From Homoserinimonas aerilata (GTDB lineage: Bacteria; Actinomycetota; Actinomycetes; Actinomycetales; Microbacteriaceae): 64,000 bases of DNA. The position numbers and the translations under genes are program-made. Below are positions 1-8,644 of the stretch, piece after piece (position 1 is the stretch's first letter; every line of letters begins with the position of its first letter). The stretch covers positions 1,860,001 to 1,924,000 of the forward strand of contig NZ_VFOM01000001.1 of the NCBI RefSeq assembly GCF_006716125.1, written 5' to 3'. The notes under the pieces are model-generated. The model did not search any database. It was given only the letters and a program-made list of their open reading frames with translations, and was not told the origin of the DNA.

Positions 1-489
1 CGGCTCCGCATAGTCGCCGCTGTCGAACACCGACGAAATCGTGTCACGGGTCACCCCCGCAAGGTGCCCCGCATACGCCGCACCACCCGCAACCGCCACC
101 AACGCCACAACGGCCAGCCCGGCGATGAACGGACGCGCACCCGAACTCGCCCGCACCAGACGCACCAGACGCAGAGCGTCAAGCGTCAACACCACCCACA
201 GCACCGCATAGGCGGACAGCAGCACCTGAACCACCGTCAACACGATCGGGTTCGTCGCCGCCATGATCAGCAAAGTGCGATTCAGCAGAAACACCAGCAA
301 CGCCACCAGCAGCAGCGCCCACAACAAGAACGTCGCCGACACGCCGAAACGGCCCAGCCTGCGGTTGCCCGCCAGCATCTGCGCCGTGCCCGGGATGAAC
401 AGATTCAACACCACAAGCCACCAGGCGCGCTTCGTCATCAGACCCCGCGACGACGTATCCGGGTGCCTCACCGGCGAAGAAGCACTCAC
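1..489 (-). CDS. Partial LytR-CpsA-Psr (LCP) family protein, N-terminal part
   Basis: Only the first 163 codons lie in the window; the gene continues past the left edge. The GTG start at 489 follows the purE stop by 32 bases, so it is probably the last gene of a purK-purE transcript. The product has a short polar N-terminus, then hydrophobic segments at about residues 23-38, 48-69, 82-104 and 118-139, the last preceded by a basic LRLVRLVRASSG stretch and followed by the start of an exported part. LCP enzymes attach wall glycopolymers to peptidoglycan. The catalytic domain is outside the window, so the family call rests on this membrane layout and on the familiar position behind purKE in Microbacteriaceae. 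Confidence 0.6.
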   Translation of the reverse strand, partial: MSASSPVRHPDTSSRGLMTKRAWWLVVLNLFIPGTAQMLAGNRRLGRFGVSATFLLWALLLVALLVFLLNRTLLIMAATNPIVLTVVQVLLSAYAVLWVVLTLDALRLVRLVRASSGARPFIAGLAVVALVAVAGGAAYAGHLAGVTRDTISSVFDSGDYAEP

Positions 490-521
490 AGCAGGCTCAC
501 GATCTGACTCAGCGCCACCGA

Positions 522-1016
522 CTACAGCTTCGCCTGAAGCGCGGCATTCTTCTGCCCGACCTGCTTCTCAAGGTCAAGCGCATAGGCGGCCACCGCCTCA
601 CGCAGCGACACATCCGACGAACCCAGGATGCGCAGCGCCAGCAGGCCCGCATTCTTCGCGCCACCAATCGACACCGTCGCGACAGGGATGCCCGCAGGCA
701 TCTGCACGATCGACAGCAGAGAATCCATGCCATCCAGCCGCGCCAACGGCACCGGAACACCGATCACCGGCAGAGGAGTCACCGACGCGACCATGCCCGG
801 CAGATGCGCGGCACCGCCCGCACCCGCAATGATGACCCGGATGCCACGGCCAGCGGCCTGCCTGCCGAACTCGATCATCCGATCGGGCGTGCGATGCGCC
901 GACACAACCTCCACCTCGTGGGCGACACCAAACTCCGTGAGCACAGCGGCCGCATCGCCCATGACAGGCCAATCGGAATCGGAGCCCATGATGATCGACA
1001 CAAGGGATTCGGGCAT
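522..1016 (-). CDS. purE: 5-(carboxyamino)imidazole ribonucleotide mutase PurE
   Basis: PurE rearranges N5-CAIR to CAIR in de novo purine synthesis, using the product of PurK encoded just upstream. The protein (164 residues) has the class I PurE signatures: GSDSDW near residue 11, SAHRTP near 39, [12 protein letters not shown] near 64 and a [16 protein letters not shown] stretch near the end. A GTG at 1061 would add 15 unlikely residues. The ATG at 1016 is preferred because translation then starts at the conserved IIMGSDSD block and because a TACTAT box lies 7 bases upstream, as at other leaderless genes here. It could therefore also be transcribed separately from purK. Confidence 0.95.
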   Translation of the reverse strand: MPESLVSIIMGSDSDWPVMGDAAAVLTEFGVAHEVEVVSAHRTPDRMIEFGRQAAGRGIRVIIAGAGGAAHLPGMVASVTPLPVIGVPVPLARLDGMDSLLSIVQMPAGIPVATVSIGGAKNAGLLALRILGSSDVSLREAVAAYALDLEKQVGQKNAALQAKL

Positions 1017-1023
1017 GGAAACG

Positions 1024-1029
1024 ATAGTA
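1024..1029 (-). promoter_or_regulatory. Putative -10 box for leaderless purE
   Basis: Read on the minus strand this is TACTAT, 7 bases before the purE ATG at 1016. The position matches a TANNNT box repeated before many starts in this window. Confidence 0.45.
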
Positions 1030-1074
1030 GCGGCGGCGGCTTCGCGCTCACTGTGCAACACGCAGGGCCGCCTG

Positions 1075-2193
1075 TCAGTCGGCGAGGTGGGCTGCCGCCG
1101 CTCGCGCCTGGTATACGAGGTCGTCGAGATCGTCGCCCGCCACCGTCACATGCCCCACCTTGCGGCCGGGCCGAGACTCCTTGCCGTACCCGTGCAGCTT
1201 CACCATCGGATGCTCCGCCATCGCCGACACGAAGCGCGCGTCGAGCGACTCCCCTGCGGGCCCACCCAGCACGTTCACCATGACCGTCCACGGCTCGCGC
1301 CCGCCCGTCGCGCCCAGCGGCAGATCCAGCACCGCCCGAAGGTGCTGCTCGAACTGGCTGGTCGTGGACCCCTCAATCGTCCAATGCCCGCTGTTGTGCG
1401 GCCGCATCGCCAGCTCGTTGATCAGCAGGCGGTCATCCGTCGTCTCGAACATCTCCACGGCGAGCACGCCCGTCACATCCAGCCCCTCCGCGATGGCCAC
1501 CGCGACGCTCTCAGCAACATCGGCAAGGCGCCCCGCCGAGCGCGGCGCCGGCGCAATCACCTCGGCGCACACGCCGTCGCGCTGAACACTCTCCACGACA
1601 GGCCACGCCACGATCTCACCCGACGGCCGGCGCGCCACCGACTGCGCCAGCTCGCGCCGAAAGTCGACCAGCTCCTCCGCCAGCAGCTCACCGACCGCCT
1701 CGAACCAGTCCGCGGCCTCGGCGCCGCTGCGCACCACACGCACACCCTTGCCGTCATAGCCACCGCGCGGAGTCTTCACCACTGCGGCGCCGCCATTCTC
1801 GGCGATGAACGCATCCAGCTGCTCGGCCGACGACACGGCCGCCCACACCGGCACCGGCATTCCCAGCTCGCTCAGCCTGCGCCTCATCAGAATCTTGTCC
1901 TGCGCGAACTGCAGAGCATCCGGCCCCGGCCTCACCACGACGCCCGCATCAACCAGCGCGCGCAGAACCGGCTGCGGAACATGCTCGTGATCGAAGGTGA
2001 CCACATCGACCCCCCGCGCAAAACGAAGGACATCCTCCACATTTCGGTAGTCGCCGACCGCCGTAGCGGCAATATCGGCAGAACTTCCTTCGTTTTCGGC
2101 GAGCACCCGGATGCTCAGACCGAGCGCGATCGCAGGCGGAACCATCATGCGGGCCAACTGCCCGCCCCCGATGACACCAACGGTGAAAGTCAT
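1075..2193 (-). CDS. purK: 5-(carboxyamino)imidazole ribonucleotide synthase PurK
   Basis: PurK is an ATP-grasp ligase that carboxylates AIR to N5-CAIR with bicarbonate and ATP. The 372-residue protein has GGGQLARMM at the N-terminus, the TFDHEHVP block near residue 66, the ATP-grasp loop [13 protein letters not shown] near residue 140 and [16 protein letters not shown] near residue 260, all normal for the family. The ATG at 2193 has a GGAG ribosome site 8 bases upstream. An 85-bp segment (2016-2100, about residues 32-60) is only about 56% GC and uses codons rare in the rest of the gene (CTT, CGT, TTT, AGT, ATT, CGA), yet encodes an ordinary PurK segment. Its ends match a dispersed inverted repeat found elsewhere in the window. 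Confidence 0.96.
   Translation of the reverse strand: MTFTVGVIGGGQLARMMVPPAIALGLSIRVLAENEGSSADIAATAVGDYRNVEDVLRFARGVDVVTFDHEHVPQPVLRALVDAGVVVRPGPDALQFAQDKILMRRRLSELGMPVPVWAAVSSAEQLDAFIAENGGAAVVKTPRGGYDGKGVRVVRSGAEAADWFEAVGELLAEELVDFRRELAQSVARRPSGEIVAWPVVESVQRDGVCAEVIAPAPRSAGRLADVAESVAVAIAEGLDVTGVLAVEMFETTDDRLLINELAMRPHNSGHWTIEGSTTSQFEQHLRAVLDLPLGATGGREPWTVMVNVLGGPAGESLDARFVSAMAEHPMVKLHGYGKESRPGRKVGHVTVAGDDLDDLVYQARAAAAHLAD
2016..2100. repeat. 85-bp element with family A arms inside purK
   Basis: The right end, 2086-2100, is TCCTTCGTTTTCGGC, identical to the right arm of the intergenic family A elements. The left end, 2016-2030, matches GCCGAAAACGAAGGA at 13 of 15 positions and continues with CATCC as in the copy at 5786. 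End-to-end length is 85 bp, the same as both intergenic copies, but the interior is not recognisably related to theirs. Confidence 0.6.
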
Positions 2194-2261
2194 GGCACAC
2201 TCCGGAACGTCAGAACGGATGCCCCGCCACAGCAGGCAGCAAAGGCTAGGCCCGGTGCGAT

Positions 2262-2267
2262 TAGACT
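2262..2267 (+). promoter_or_regulatory. Putative -10 box upstream of the GtrA gene
   Basis: TAGACT lies between the divergent purK and GtrA genes. A transcript from about 2274 would exclude the GTG at 2255 as a start and favour the TTG at 2309. Confidence 0.35.
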
Positions 2268-2308
2268 CGGGCGCTACACCTATCTTCGCCTATCGCCGGG
2301 GTCAACAA

Positions 2309-2983
2309 TTGCGCAATCTGGTCACGCAGCTGAGCCGTTTCGGCGTAGTCGGAACCGTCGGCCTCGTCATCGACCTGACCGTGTTCAACCTGCTGCGCAC
2401 CACCATTCTGGCCCCCGAAGTGCTCAGCGAAGGGCCCGTGCTCGCCAAGATCGCCTCCACCTCGATCGCCATCGCCGCCAACTGGATCGGCAACAGGTAC
2501 TGGACCTTCCACCGCGAGAAACGCGCCCACCCCGTCGGCGAAGGCCTGCGCTTCGCCATCGTGAGTGTCGCCGCCATGGCCATCCCGCTCAGCTGCCTGT
2601 GGGTGTCGCACTACCTGCTCGGGCTCACCACGCTGCTCGCCGACAACGTGTCCACCAACGGGGTCGGACTCGTGCTCGGGATGCTGTTCAGATTCTGGCT
2701 GTACCGGGTATGGGTTTTTGCGCCGGAGGGTGGGCGTGCGGGGGTTGCCGGTCTCGAGACTGTCGCGCCAGAGCGCGACACCTCGACCAGCAGAACACTC
2801 GTGCCAGAGCGCGACACCTCGACCAGCAGGGGGACACCGCCGGTTGAGGGGCACGAAGTGCCGTCTCGAAACCGCAGGAGGCTACGGGCGGCCGAGGGCT
2901 CGGTAGGTCCAGCCGGCTTCGCGCCACTGCACAGGGTCCAGGCAGTTGCGCCCGTCGACGATCGCGGGCACCCGGGCGAGTGA
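2309..2983 (+). CDS. GtrA-family membrane protein with repeat-derived C-terminal tail
   Basis: GtrA-like proteins are small four-helix membrane proteins linked to glycosyl-lipid flipping and surface polysaccharide synthesis. From the TTG at 2309 (GGGG about 6 bases upstream) the product begins LRNLVTQLSRFGVVGTVG, the usual family N-terminus, and has four hydrophobic helices up to RFWLYRVWVF near residue 140. A GTG at 2255 is also in frame but lies upstream of a likely TAGACT -10 box. Beyond the family core the frame runs on for about 80 residues through palindromic repeat DNA, giving two copies of a 12-residue unit containing PERDTSTSR. It then overlaps the 3' end of the convergent dehydrogenase gene by 102 bases. 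The tail is probably a by-product of repeat insertion. Confidence 0.8.
   Translation: MRNLVTQLSRFGVVGTVGLVIDLTVFNLLRTTILAPEVLSEGPVLAKIASTSIAIAANWIGNRYWTFHREKRAHPVGEGLRFAIVSVAAMAIPLSCLWVSHYLLGLTTLLADNVSTNGVGLVLGMLFRFWLYRVWVFAPEGGRAGVAGLETVAPERDTSTSRTLVPERDTSTSRGTPPVEGHEVPSRNRRRLRAAEGSVGPAGFAPLHRVQAVAPVDDRGHPGE
2752..2874. repeat. Family B palindromic repeats at the GtrA/ugd 3' junction
   Basis: Two direct copies of a 27-bp unit ending CACCTCGACCAGCAG start at 2768 and 2804 (period 36 bp). They are followed at 2841-2874 by a palindrome running CGGTTGAGGGGCAC to GTGCCGTCTCGAAACCG. The reverse complement of that palindrome matches 58672-58704 with about one mismatch. The block overlaps the end of the GtrA reading frame and stops 7 bases before the dehydrogenase stop codon. 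Confidence 0.8.
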
Positions 2984-4183
2984 CGCCAACGCCACCGGGT
3001 CGAGCTCTCTGAACTCGCGCCACTCCGTCAGCAGCAGCACCGCATCCGCCCCCGTCGCCGCCTCCTGCGCGGACGCGACCGTGACCAGCTGGGGCGCGCG
3101 GCGGCGGGTCGTCTCCAGAGCCTGCGGGTCGGTCGCCACAACATCGGCGCCCAGCTCGGTCAGGCGCAGGGCCACATCCAGTGCCGGGGAATCGCGCACA
3201 TCATCCGAATCGGGTTTGAAGGCGAGCCCCAGAACGGCGATGCGTTTGCCAGCCACATCGCCGCCGACGACCTCCCTCGCCAGGTCGACCATGCGCTCGC
3301 GCCGACGCATGTTGATGCCGTCGACCTCGCTCAGGAAGCTGAGCGCCTGGTCGACGCCGAGCTCCTCCGCCCGCGCCATGAACGCCCGGATGTCCTTCGG
3401 CAGGCAGCCACCGCCGAAGCCCAGCCCCGCATTCAGAAAACGGCGACCGATGCGGGCGTCGTAGCCGATCGCATCCGCCAACTGCGTCACATCCGCGCCC
3501 GTCGCCTCGGCCACCTCCGCCATCGCGTTGATGAAGGAGATCTTCGTCGCCAGGAACGCGTTCGCCGACACCTTCACCAGCTCGGCGGTCGCAAAATCGG
3601 TGACAACCTTCGGGCTGCCCGCCGCGAGCGCCGACGCGTACACCCCATCGAGCAGCGCCTCCGCCGTGACATCGCCGGGCGCGATTCCGTACACCAGGCG
3701 GTCGGGCGCCAGAGTGTCCTTCACGGCGAAACCCTCGCGCAGGAACTCCGGATTCCACGCCAGCGACGCGCCCGTCGACTCGACGAGCCCCACCAGCCGC
3801 GCCGCCGTGCCCACCGGCACCGTCGACTTGCCCACCACCAGATCGCCCGGCTTCAGATGCGGCAGCAGCGACTCGATCGCCGCATCCACGAACCGCAGAT
3901 CGGCCGCATTGCTGCCCTCCAGCTGCGGGGTGCCCACCGCCACGAAATGCACGCGCGCCTCCGCGATCTGCGCCACATCCGTGCTGAAACGGAGGCGGCC
4001 GCTCGCCGACGCCGACAGCAGCAGCTCCGGCAGGCCCGGCTCGAAGAACGGCGGATGCCCCTCCGCCAGCAGCGCGATCTTCGCCGCATCCACATCGATG
4101 CCGATCACCTCATGCCCGAGCTCCGCCATGCAGGCGGCATGCACCGCGCCCAGATAACCGCAACCGATAACCGAAATCTTCAC
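2882..4183 (-). CDS. UDP-glucose/GDP-mannose dehydrogenase family protein (UDP-glucose 6-dehydrogenase)
   Basis: Enzymes of this family oxidise a nucleotide sugar, usually UDP-glucose, to the uronic acid with two NAD+. The 433-residue product has the Rossmann motif GCGYLG at residues 7-12, NPEFLREG at 144-151 and the catalytic cysteine at residue 260 in GFGGGCLPKDI, followed by the central dimer helix and C-terminal nucleotide-sugar domain. UDP-glucose is the likeliest substrate, but the sequence alone does not exclude GDP-mannose or UDP-ManNAc. The start is GTG at 4183 with AAGGA about 10 bases upstream. Neighbouring GtrA and LCP genes suggest a role in envelope polysaccharide supply. Confidence 0.88.
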   Translation of the reverse strand: MKISVIGCGYLGAVHAACMAELGHEVIGIDVDAAKIALLAEGHPPFFEPGLPELLLSASASGRLRFSTDVAQIAEARVHFVAVGTPQLEGSNAADLRFVDAAIESLLPHLKPGDLVVGKSTVPVGTAARLVGLVESTGASLAWNPEFLREGFAVKDTLAPDRLVYGIAPGDVTAEALLDGVYASALAAGSPKVVTDFATAELVKVSANAFLATKISFINAMAEVAEATGADVTQLADAIGYDARIGRRFLNAGLGFGGGCLPKDIRAFMARAEELGVDQALSFLSEVDGINMRRRERMVDLAREVVGGDVAGKRIAVLGLAFKPDSDDVRDSPALDVALRLTELGADVVATDPQALETTRRRAPQLVTVASAQEAATGADAVLLLTEWREFRELDPVALASLARVPAIVDGRNCLDPVQWREAGWTYRALGRP

Positions 4184-4245
4184 AGCATCCGTCCTTCGCG
4201 CTCAGGTGGGAAGACCACCGTACGATATCCCACCCGAACGAACGG

Positions 4246-4791
4246 TCAGCGTCTGCCCCACGCCTTCGTCTCATCCGGATGCGACGCCTCAGCCTGGCGA
4301 CGAGCCGCAATCGGGTTCATGCCCTTCTCCATCAGATCGTGCAGCGTCGACTGCACCAGATCGGCGTGCGGAACATCGCGCAGAACCACCGGATGATCGA
4401 GGCCCGTATTGATCAGCACGTCACCGCTGCCGAACATCGACTGCAGTGCACCCTTGCGCACCGTCACGTCATAGCCGCGACTGTGCAGCAGCTCCTGCCG
4501 GCTGCGCGTGAACGTGCCGTGCCGCATGATGATGCGCCGACTCGTCACCACATAGCGCCGACTCAGCCAGCGAAACAGCGGCACGAAGAAGATCAGCAGG
4601 AGCAGCACGGTGCCGCCCACCGTCACTGCCAGATTCTGCCAGTCCTCCGCGAAGAAATTCGAGAAGTAGGCGAGCGCGCCCGAGCCGACGATCAGCAGCA
4701 GCGCAGGGAACAACAGAGCGCGCGCATGCGGCCTGAGGCGGGCGACAACGCGCTCCCCCTCAGAACCGGGCTCGACGAACTCCGAAGACAT
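4246..4791 (-). CDS. Bacterial PH domain-containing membrane protein
   Basis: The 181-residue product has two hydrophobic segments (about residues 25-48 and 53-75). A bacterial pleckstrin-homology-like domain of the YdbS/YdbT type follows, recognisable by RRYVVTSRRIIMRHGTF and the following DVTVRKGALQSMFGSGDVLI strand pattern. Such proteins are membrane-anchored and of unknown biochemical role. Its ATG begins 3 bases after the biotin ligase stop, so the two genes are very probably co-transcribed and translationally coupled. The ligase-PH pair is common in related actinobacteria. Confidence 0.85.
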   Translation of the reverse strand: MSSEFVEPGSEGERVVARLRPHARALLFPALLLIVGSGALAYFSNFFAEDWQNLAVTVGGTVLLLLIFFVPLFRWLSRRYVVTSRRIIMRHGTFTRSRQELLHSRGYDVTVRKGALQSMFGSGDVLINTGLDHPVVLRDVPHADLVQSTLHDLMEKGMNPIAARRQAEASHPDETKAWGRR

Positions 4792-4794
4792 GAG

Positions 4795-5703
4795 TCATTC
4801 ATACCGCAGATGGGTGACGTCACCGGCGGCGACAGACTGAAGCGCACCATCCCGCGCCCGCCGCACCACCAGCTGGCCCGCCGTGTCGAGCTCGACGGCG
4901 CGTGCCGTCTCAGAACCGCCACCCGGCAGCTGGATGCGCACAGAACGGCCCAGCGTCGCGCACTCCTCAGAGACCATGCGACGGATGCCCGAGGCATCCG
5001 CATCGCCATCATGCTGTTGCAGCAGACCGTAGAGTGCGCGCAGCTCACGCAGATACGCCGACAGCGCGCGGTCAGGCAGGCCGTCGGCGTCAGCCCCGTG
5101 CAGCGTCAACGACGTCGCCGTGTCGACCGGCAGCCCATCGGCCGGAATCGTCAGATTCAACCCCGCCCCGAGCACGACCGCCGGCGCACCGCTGCCCGGC
5201 GACGGCACCAACTCGGCCAACAGCCCGGAGACCTTCTTCTCCGTTCTGCCCGCATCGGCGTCGCGCACCCCGATAAGCACATCGTTCGGCCACTTGAGCG
5301 TGACGAGCGGGCGCAGGCCTGCGGCGGCTTCGGATGCGACGGATTCGGCTTTGGACTCGGACGCTTTGGACTCGGCTTTGGATTCCGGCGCGGCTTCGGA
5401 TGCCGACGCCAGCACCTCGCGCACGGCACGCGCCATGGCGACGCCGGCGATCAGCGGCAACCAGCCGAACGCCTCAAGCGAGAAGGTGGGGCGCAGCAGC
5501 ACGGAGACGGCGAGCGTCTGCCCGGCCGGAGCCACCCAGCTGCGGCCGAGTCGCCCCCGGCCGCCCGTCTGGTTGTCGGTGACGACGACCGAGAACTCGG
5601 GCCAGCCCTCCGCGGCGTGCGCGACCAGCACCGTGTTCGTGGAGCCACACTCGGCGAGCGCCTCAAGTCGGGTGGCGTGCGGTGTACTCAGCGGCAGCAG
5701 CAT
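4795..5703 (-). CDS. birA: Biotin--[acetyl-CoA-carboxylase] ligase, monofunctional, with Ser/Lys/Glu-rich insertion
   Basis: The ligase activates biotin with ATP and attaches it to the carrier lysine of biotin enzymes; the carboxylase alpha subunit at 15.7 kb is an obvious client. The 302-residue protein lacks the N-terminal repressor helix-turn-helix, so it is a pure ligase. Visible motifs are ECGSTN near residue 18, the biotinyl-AMP loop TGGRGRLGRSW at 47-57 and KWPND at 137-141. Residues about 99-128 are a low-complexity insertion of repeated ESKA/SKAE units between the first half of the catalytic fold and KWPND. A TACGCT box 6 bases before the ATG at 5703 suggests a leaderless start. Confidence 0.93.
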   Translation of the reverse strand: MLLPLSTPHATRLEALAECGSTNTVLVAHAAEGWPEFSVVVTDNQTGGRGRLGRSWVAPAGQTLAVSVLLRPTFSLEAFGWLPLIAGVAMARAVREVLASASEAAPESKAESKASESKAESVASEAAAGLRPLVTLKWPNDVLIGVRDADAGRTEKKVSGLLAELVPSPGSGAPAVVLGAGLNLTIPADGLPVDTATSLTLHGADADGLPDRALSAYLRELRALYGLLQQHDGDADASGIRRMVSEECATLGRSVRIQLPGGGSETARAVELDTAGQLVVRRARDGALQSVAAGDVTHLRYE

Positions 5704-5709
5704 CCGCCC

Positions 5710-5715
5710 AGCGTA
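5710..5715 (-). promoter_or_regulatory. Putative -10 box for leaderless birA
   Basis: TACGCT on the minus strand, exactly 6 bases before the birA ATG. Confidence 0.5.
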
Positions 5716-5785
5716 GCGACCGCGCTCTGCCGGCCCCGCGCATCCGCCGGCCCCGCGCATCCGCTCGCCTCTCCCCCGGGGCTCT

Positions 5786-5870
5786 GCCGAAAACGAAGGA
5801 CATCCGTGCCGGATGTGCCCCGCAGGGCGCCATCGGGGTCGAAAGCGGCACGATCTCCTTCGTTTTCGGC
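5786..5870. repeat. Family A 85-bp inverted-repeat element, copy 1
   Basis: Perfect 15-bp inverted ends: GCCGAAAACGAAGGA at 5786-5800 and TCCTTCGTTTTCGGC at 5856-5870. The interior resembles the copy at 20126-20210. It lies between the divergent birA and FkbM genes and ends 8 bases before the FkbM -10 box. Confidence 0.85.
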
Positions 5871-5877
5871 GGGCCGC

Positions 5878-5883
5878 TACTAT
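5878..5883 (+). promoter_or_regulatory. Putative -10 box for the leaderless FkbM gene
   Basis: TACTAT, 6 bases before the GTG at 5890. Confidence 0.5.
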
Positions 5884-5889
5884 GAGCGC

Positions 5890-6660
5890 GTGACCCCACC
5901 CGCAACGAGCGCCCGCGCCCGCGCCGTCCACTCGATCATGCGCGCCTCCGCCCGGATGAACGCCGCAGAGCCCGAACTGCTCGGCCTCGCCGCCGTCGTG
6001 CGCCCCGGCGACCACGTCTTCGACGTCGGCGCCGCCTACGGCATGTACACGTTCCCGCTCGCCGCCATCGTCGGCCCGAACGGCAGCGTCAACGCCTTCG
6101 AACCACAGAAACGCGGGCAGCGGATGCTCAGGGCTGTTCAGAAGATCACCGGCGGCCGCAACATCCGCCTCGCGCAGGCCGCCGTCGGCCCGCAGCCCGG
6201 CGAGCACCCCATGCTTCTGCCGGTGCGCTTCGGGGTTCCCATCTACGGGCACACGCATGTCGGAACAGGAACCGACCGGGCGCTCACCCCGCAGGCCGCG
6301 CACACCAGAACCTGGACCACCGAGATGGTGTCCGTCGACTCGTGGTGCGAAACGCACGGCATCGACACCGTCAGCTTCATGAAGGTCGACGTTGAGGGTT
6401 TCGAGCCGAACGTGCTCGAGGGCGCACAGAACGCCATCGAGACGAACCGGCCCAGCCTGCTGCTCGAGATCGAAGACCGCCACATCGGCCGCTACGGGCG
6501 CGACGCCAACGCATTCGCCGACGAGATCCGGGCCCGCTGGCCCGAATACCGGATGTACACGTGGTCGGGCGGCGACTGGGCCCCGACCGAGCGGGTGACC
6601 CTCGGCATCCGCAACTACCTCTTTGCCACCGACGCAGCATTCGCGCGCCCGACTTTGTAG
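5890..6660 (+). CDS. FkbM family SAM-dependent methyltransferase
   Basis: The 256-residue product is a class I methyltransferase of the FkbM type. It has the SAM-binding motif DHVFDVGAAYGMYTFPLA near residue 38 and VNAFEPQ near residue 66. The later family block is also present: FMKVDVEGFEPNVLEGA near residue 160, then PSLLLEIEDRH. FkbM enzymes O-methylate sugars or natural-product hydroxyls; the target cannot be read from the sequence. GTG 5890 is chosen because a TACTAT box lies 6 bases upstream; an in-frame ATG at 5938 would still keep the SAM motif. The gene stands between birA and the carboxylase genes with no obvious pathway partner. Confidence 0.85.
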   Translation: MTPPATSARARAVHSIMRASARMNAAEPELLGLAAVVRPGDHVFDVGAAYGMYTFPLAAIVGPNGSVNAFEPQKRGQRMLRAVQKITGGRNIRLAQAAVGPQPGEHPMLLPVRFGVPIYGHTHVGTGTDRALTPQAAHTRTWTTEMVSVDSWCETHGIDTVSFMKVDVEGFEPNVLEGAQNAIETNRPSLLLEIEDRHIGRYGRDANAFADEIRARWPEYRMYTWSGGDWAPTERVTLGIRNYLFATDAAFARPTL

Positions 6661-6692
6661 CTTTTCACCAGAGGCGGTGCACCCCCTGCCGG

Positions 6693-6698
6693 TAAAGT
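6693..6698 (+). promoter_or_regulatory. Putative -10 box for the carboxylase beta gene
   Basis: TAAAGT, 7 bases before the GTG at 6706. It overlaps the alternative starts at 6697 and 6700 and so argues against them. Confidence 0.45.
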
Positions 6699-6705
6699 GA
6701 TGCGG

Positions 6706-8325
6706 GTGACTGCCGAGAACACCTCCCCCGCCGCAGGCGATGCCGCCCCCGATCTGTACACGACCGCGGGCAAGCTCGCCGATCTGAAGAACCGCTACCA
6801 CGAGGCGGTCACCGCGAGCGGCGAGAAGGCCATCGAGAAGCAGCACGCGAAGGGCAAGAAGACCGCCCGCGAGCGCATCGAACTGCTGCTCGACCACGGC
6901 TCCTTCGTCGAGCTGGACGAGTTCGTGCGCCACCGCACGCACGCCTTCGGCATGGACAAGTCGCGCCCCTACGGTGACGCCGTCGTCACCGGCACGGGCA
7001 CCATCCACGGCCGCCCGGTCGCCGTCTACTCGCAGGACTTCACCATCTTCGGCGGCTCCCTCGGCGAGGTCGCCGGCGAGAAGATCATCAAGGTCATGGA
7101 TCTGGCGCTGCGCCTCGGCATCCCCATCATCGGCATGCTCGACTCGGGCGGCGCGCGCATCCAGGAGGGTGTCGTCGCGCTCGGCAAGTACGGCGAAATA
7201 TTCCGACGCAACACCATGGCATCCGGCGTCATCCCGCAGATCTCCATCATCATGGGCCCTGCCGCGGGCGGTGCCGTCTACTCGCCCGCCCTCACCGACT
7301 TCGTCATCATGGTCGACAAGACCAGCCAGATGTTCGTCACCGGCCCGGATGTCATCAAGACGGTCACCGGCGAAGATGTCGGCATGGAGGAGCTCGGCGG
7401 CGCGCTCACCCACAACAAGGTCTCCGGCGTCTCGCACTACCTGGCCAGCGACGAGGATGACGCGCTCGACTATGCGCGCACCCTGCTGTCGTTCCTGCCC
7501 GACAACAACCTGGCCGAGCTGCCCACCTACGCGAGCGAGGTGGAGCTGGAGATCACCGACGACGACCGCAGGCTCAACACGGTCATCCCGGACAGCCCCA
7601 ACCAGCCGTACGACGTGACCACCATCATCGAGCACATCGTCGACGGCGGCGACTTCCTTGAGGTGCAGCCGCTGTTCGCCCCGAACATCGTCATCGGCTT
7701 CGGCCGCGTCGAGGGCCGCCCGGTGGGCATCATCGCGAACCAGCCGAACGCGATGGCCGGAACCCTCAACATCGACGCCGGCGAGAAGGCGTCACGCTTC
7801 GTGCGCTTCTGCGACGCGTTCAGCATCCCCATCCTCACCCTCGTCGACGTGCCCGGCTACCTTCCGGGAACCGACCAGGAGTGGACGGGCGTCATCCGCC
7901 GCGGCGCCAAGCTGCTGTACGCCTACTCTGAGGCGACCGTGCCGCTCGTCACCGTCATCACCCGCAAGGCCTACGGCGGCGCGTACATCGTCATGGGCTC
8001 GAAGCAGCTGGGCGCGGACATCAACTACGCCTGGCCGACCGCCGAGATCGCCGTCATGGGCGGCCAGGGCGCCGTGAACATCCTGTACCGCGGCGACATC
8101 AAGGCGGCCGAGGCGAACGGCGAGGACGTCGCCGCCGTGCGCACCCGCCTCGCCAACGAGTACACCTACAACGTGGCCAGCCCGTTCCTCGCTGCGGAGC
8201 GCGGCGAGCTCGACGGCGTCATCGAGCCGGCCGCCACGCGTGTGCTGGTGACGAAGGCGCTGCGCACGCTCAAGACGAAGCGCGAGAGCATGCCGCCGAA
8301 GAAGCACGGGAACATTCCGCTGTGA
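6706..8325 (+). CDS. Acyl-CoA carboxylase beta (carboxyltransferase) subunit
   Basis: The subunit transfers the carboxyl group from biotin to acetyl- or propionyl-CoA, making malonyl- or methylmalonyl-CoA for lipid synthesis. The protein (about 539 residues) has the two crotonase-like halves of the AccD5/PccB family. Visible blocks are [13 protein letters not shown], the oxyanion region [12 protein letters not shown] and [13 protein letters not shown] in the N half, and [13 protein letters not shown] with [15 protein letters not shown] in the C half. Starts at 6697 (GTG) or 6700 (ATG) are possible, but a TAAAGT box favours GTG 6706. The stop overlaps the epsilon subunit start by 4 bases, so the two are coupled. 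Confidence 0.95.
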   Translation: MTAENTSPAAGDAAPDLYTTAGKLADLKNRYHEAVTASGEKAIEKQHAKGKKTARERIELLLDHGSFVELDEFVRHRTHAFGMDKSRPYGDAVVTGTGTIHGRPVAVYSQDFTIFGGSLGEVAGEKIIKVMDLALRLGIPIIGMLDSGGARIQEGVVALGKYGEIFRRNTMASGVIPQISIIMGPAAGGAVYSPALTDFVIMVDKTSQMFVTGPDVIKTVTGEDVGMEELGGALTHNKVSGVSHYLASDEDDALDYARTLLSFLPDNNLAELPTYASEVELEITDDDRRLNTVIPDSPNQPYDVTTIIEHIVDGGDFLEVQPLFAPNIVIGFGRVEGRPVGIIANQPNAMAGTLNIDAGEKASRFVRFCDAFSIPILTLVDVPGYLPGTDQEWTGVIRRGAKLLYAYSEATVPLVTVITRKAYGGAYIVMGSKQLGADINYAWPTAEIAVMGGQGAVNILYRGDIKAAEANGEDVAAVRTRLANEYTYNVASPFLAAERGELDGVIEPAATRVLVTKALRTLKTKRESMPPKKHGNIPL

Positions 8326-8639
8326 CCTCCGCCGCCCCCGCGAATGCGCCTGATGCCTCTGGCTCGTCTGACTCGTCTGCTGCCGTGAATGCTCCGGATG
8401 CCGTGGGCGGCATGGACGCGCCGGCCACGGTCGCGCCTGTTGTCGCGATCGTCGGGGGCAACCCGTCCGCGGCCGAGGTCGCTGCGGTGACCGCCGTGGT
8501 GACGGCCGCGATCGACGAGTTGGCGTCGGCGGGCGATGACGGGCCCGAACCGCAGCCGTCTGCGTGGAGTCGCAGCCAGCGCGGAATTCGTACCCCGATG
8601 CATCCGGGTGCTGGTGCGTGGCGGGGCTTCACCGCCTGA
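8322..8639 (+). CDS. Acyl-CoA carboxylase epsilon subunit
   Basis: This small accessory protein (105 residues) of actinobacterial acyl-CoA carboxylases helps the alpha and beta subunits assemble. The first 35 residues are Ala/Ser/Pro-rich and probably disordered. The conserved part begins [21 protein letters not shown] and ends in the typical Trp- and Arg-containing tail ([13 protein letters not shown]). The GTG start overlaps the beta-subunit stop as GTGA. An intrinsic terminator follows 5 bases after the stop. Confidence 0.9.
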   Translation: MTSAAPANAPDASGSSDSSAAVNAPDAVGGMDAPATVAPVVAIVGGNPSAAEVAAVTAVVTAAIDELASAGDDGPEPQPSAWSRSQRGIRTPMHPGAGAWRGFTA

Positions 8640-8644
8640 CTCTT

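Noticed and set aside
628..2847. Plus-strand frame of about 739 codons antisense to purE/purK
   Set aside because: Arg/His/Pro-rich shadow of purK; both purE and purK are intact family members on the other strand.
4795..7635. Very long minus-strand open frame (about 946 codons) continuing upstream of birA
   Set aside because: Beyond the birA ATG at 5703 it is only the antisense of the FkbM and carboxylase beta genes; the sequence is low-complexity and resembles no family. High GC leaves antisense frames open.
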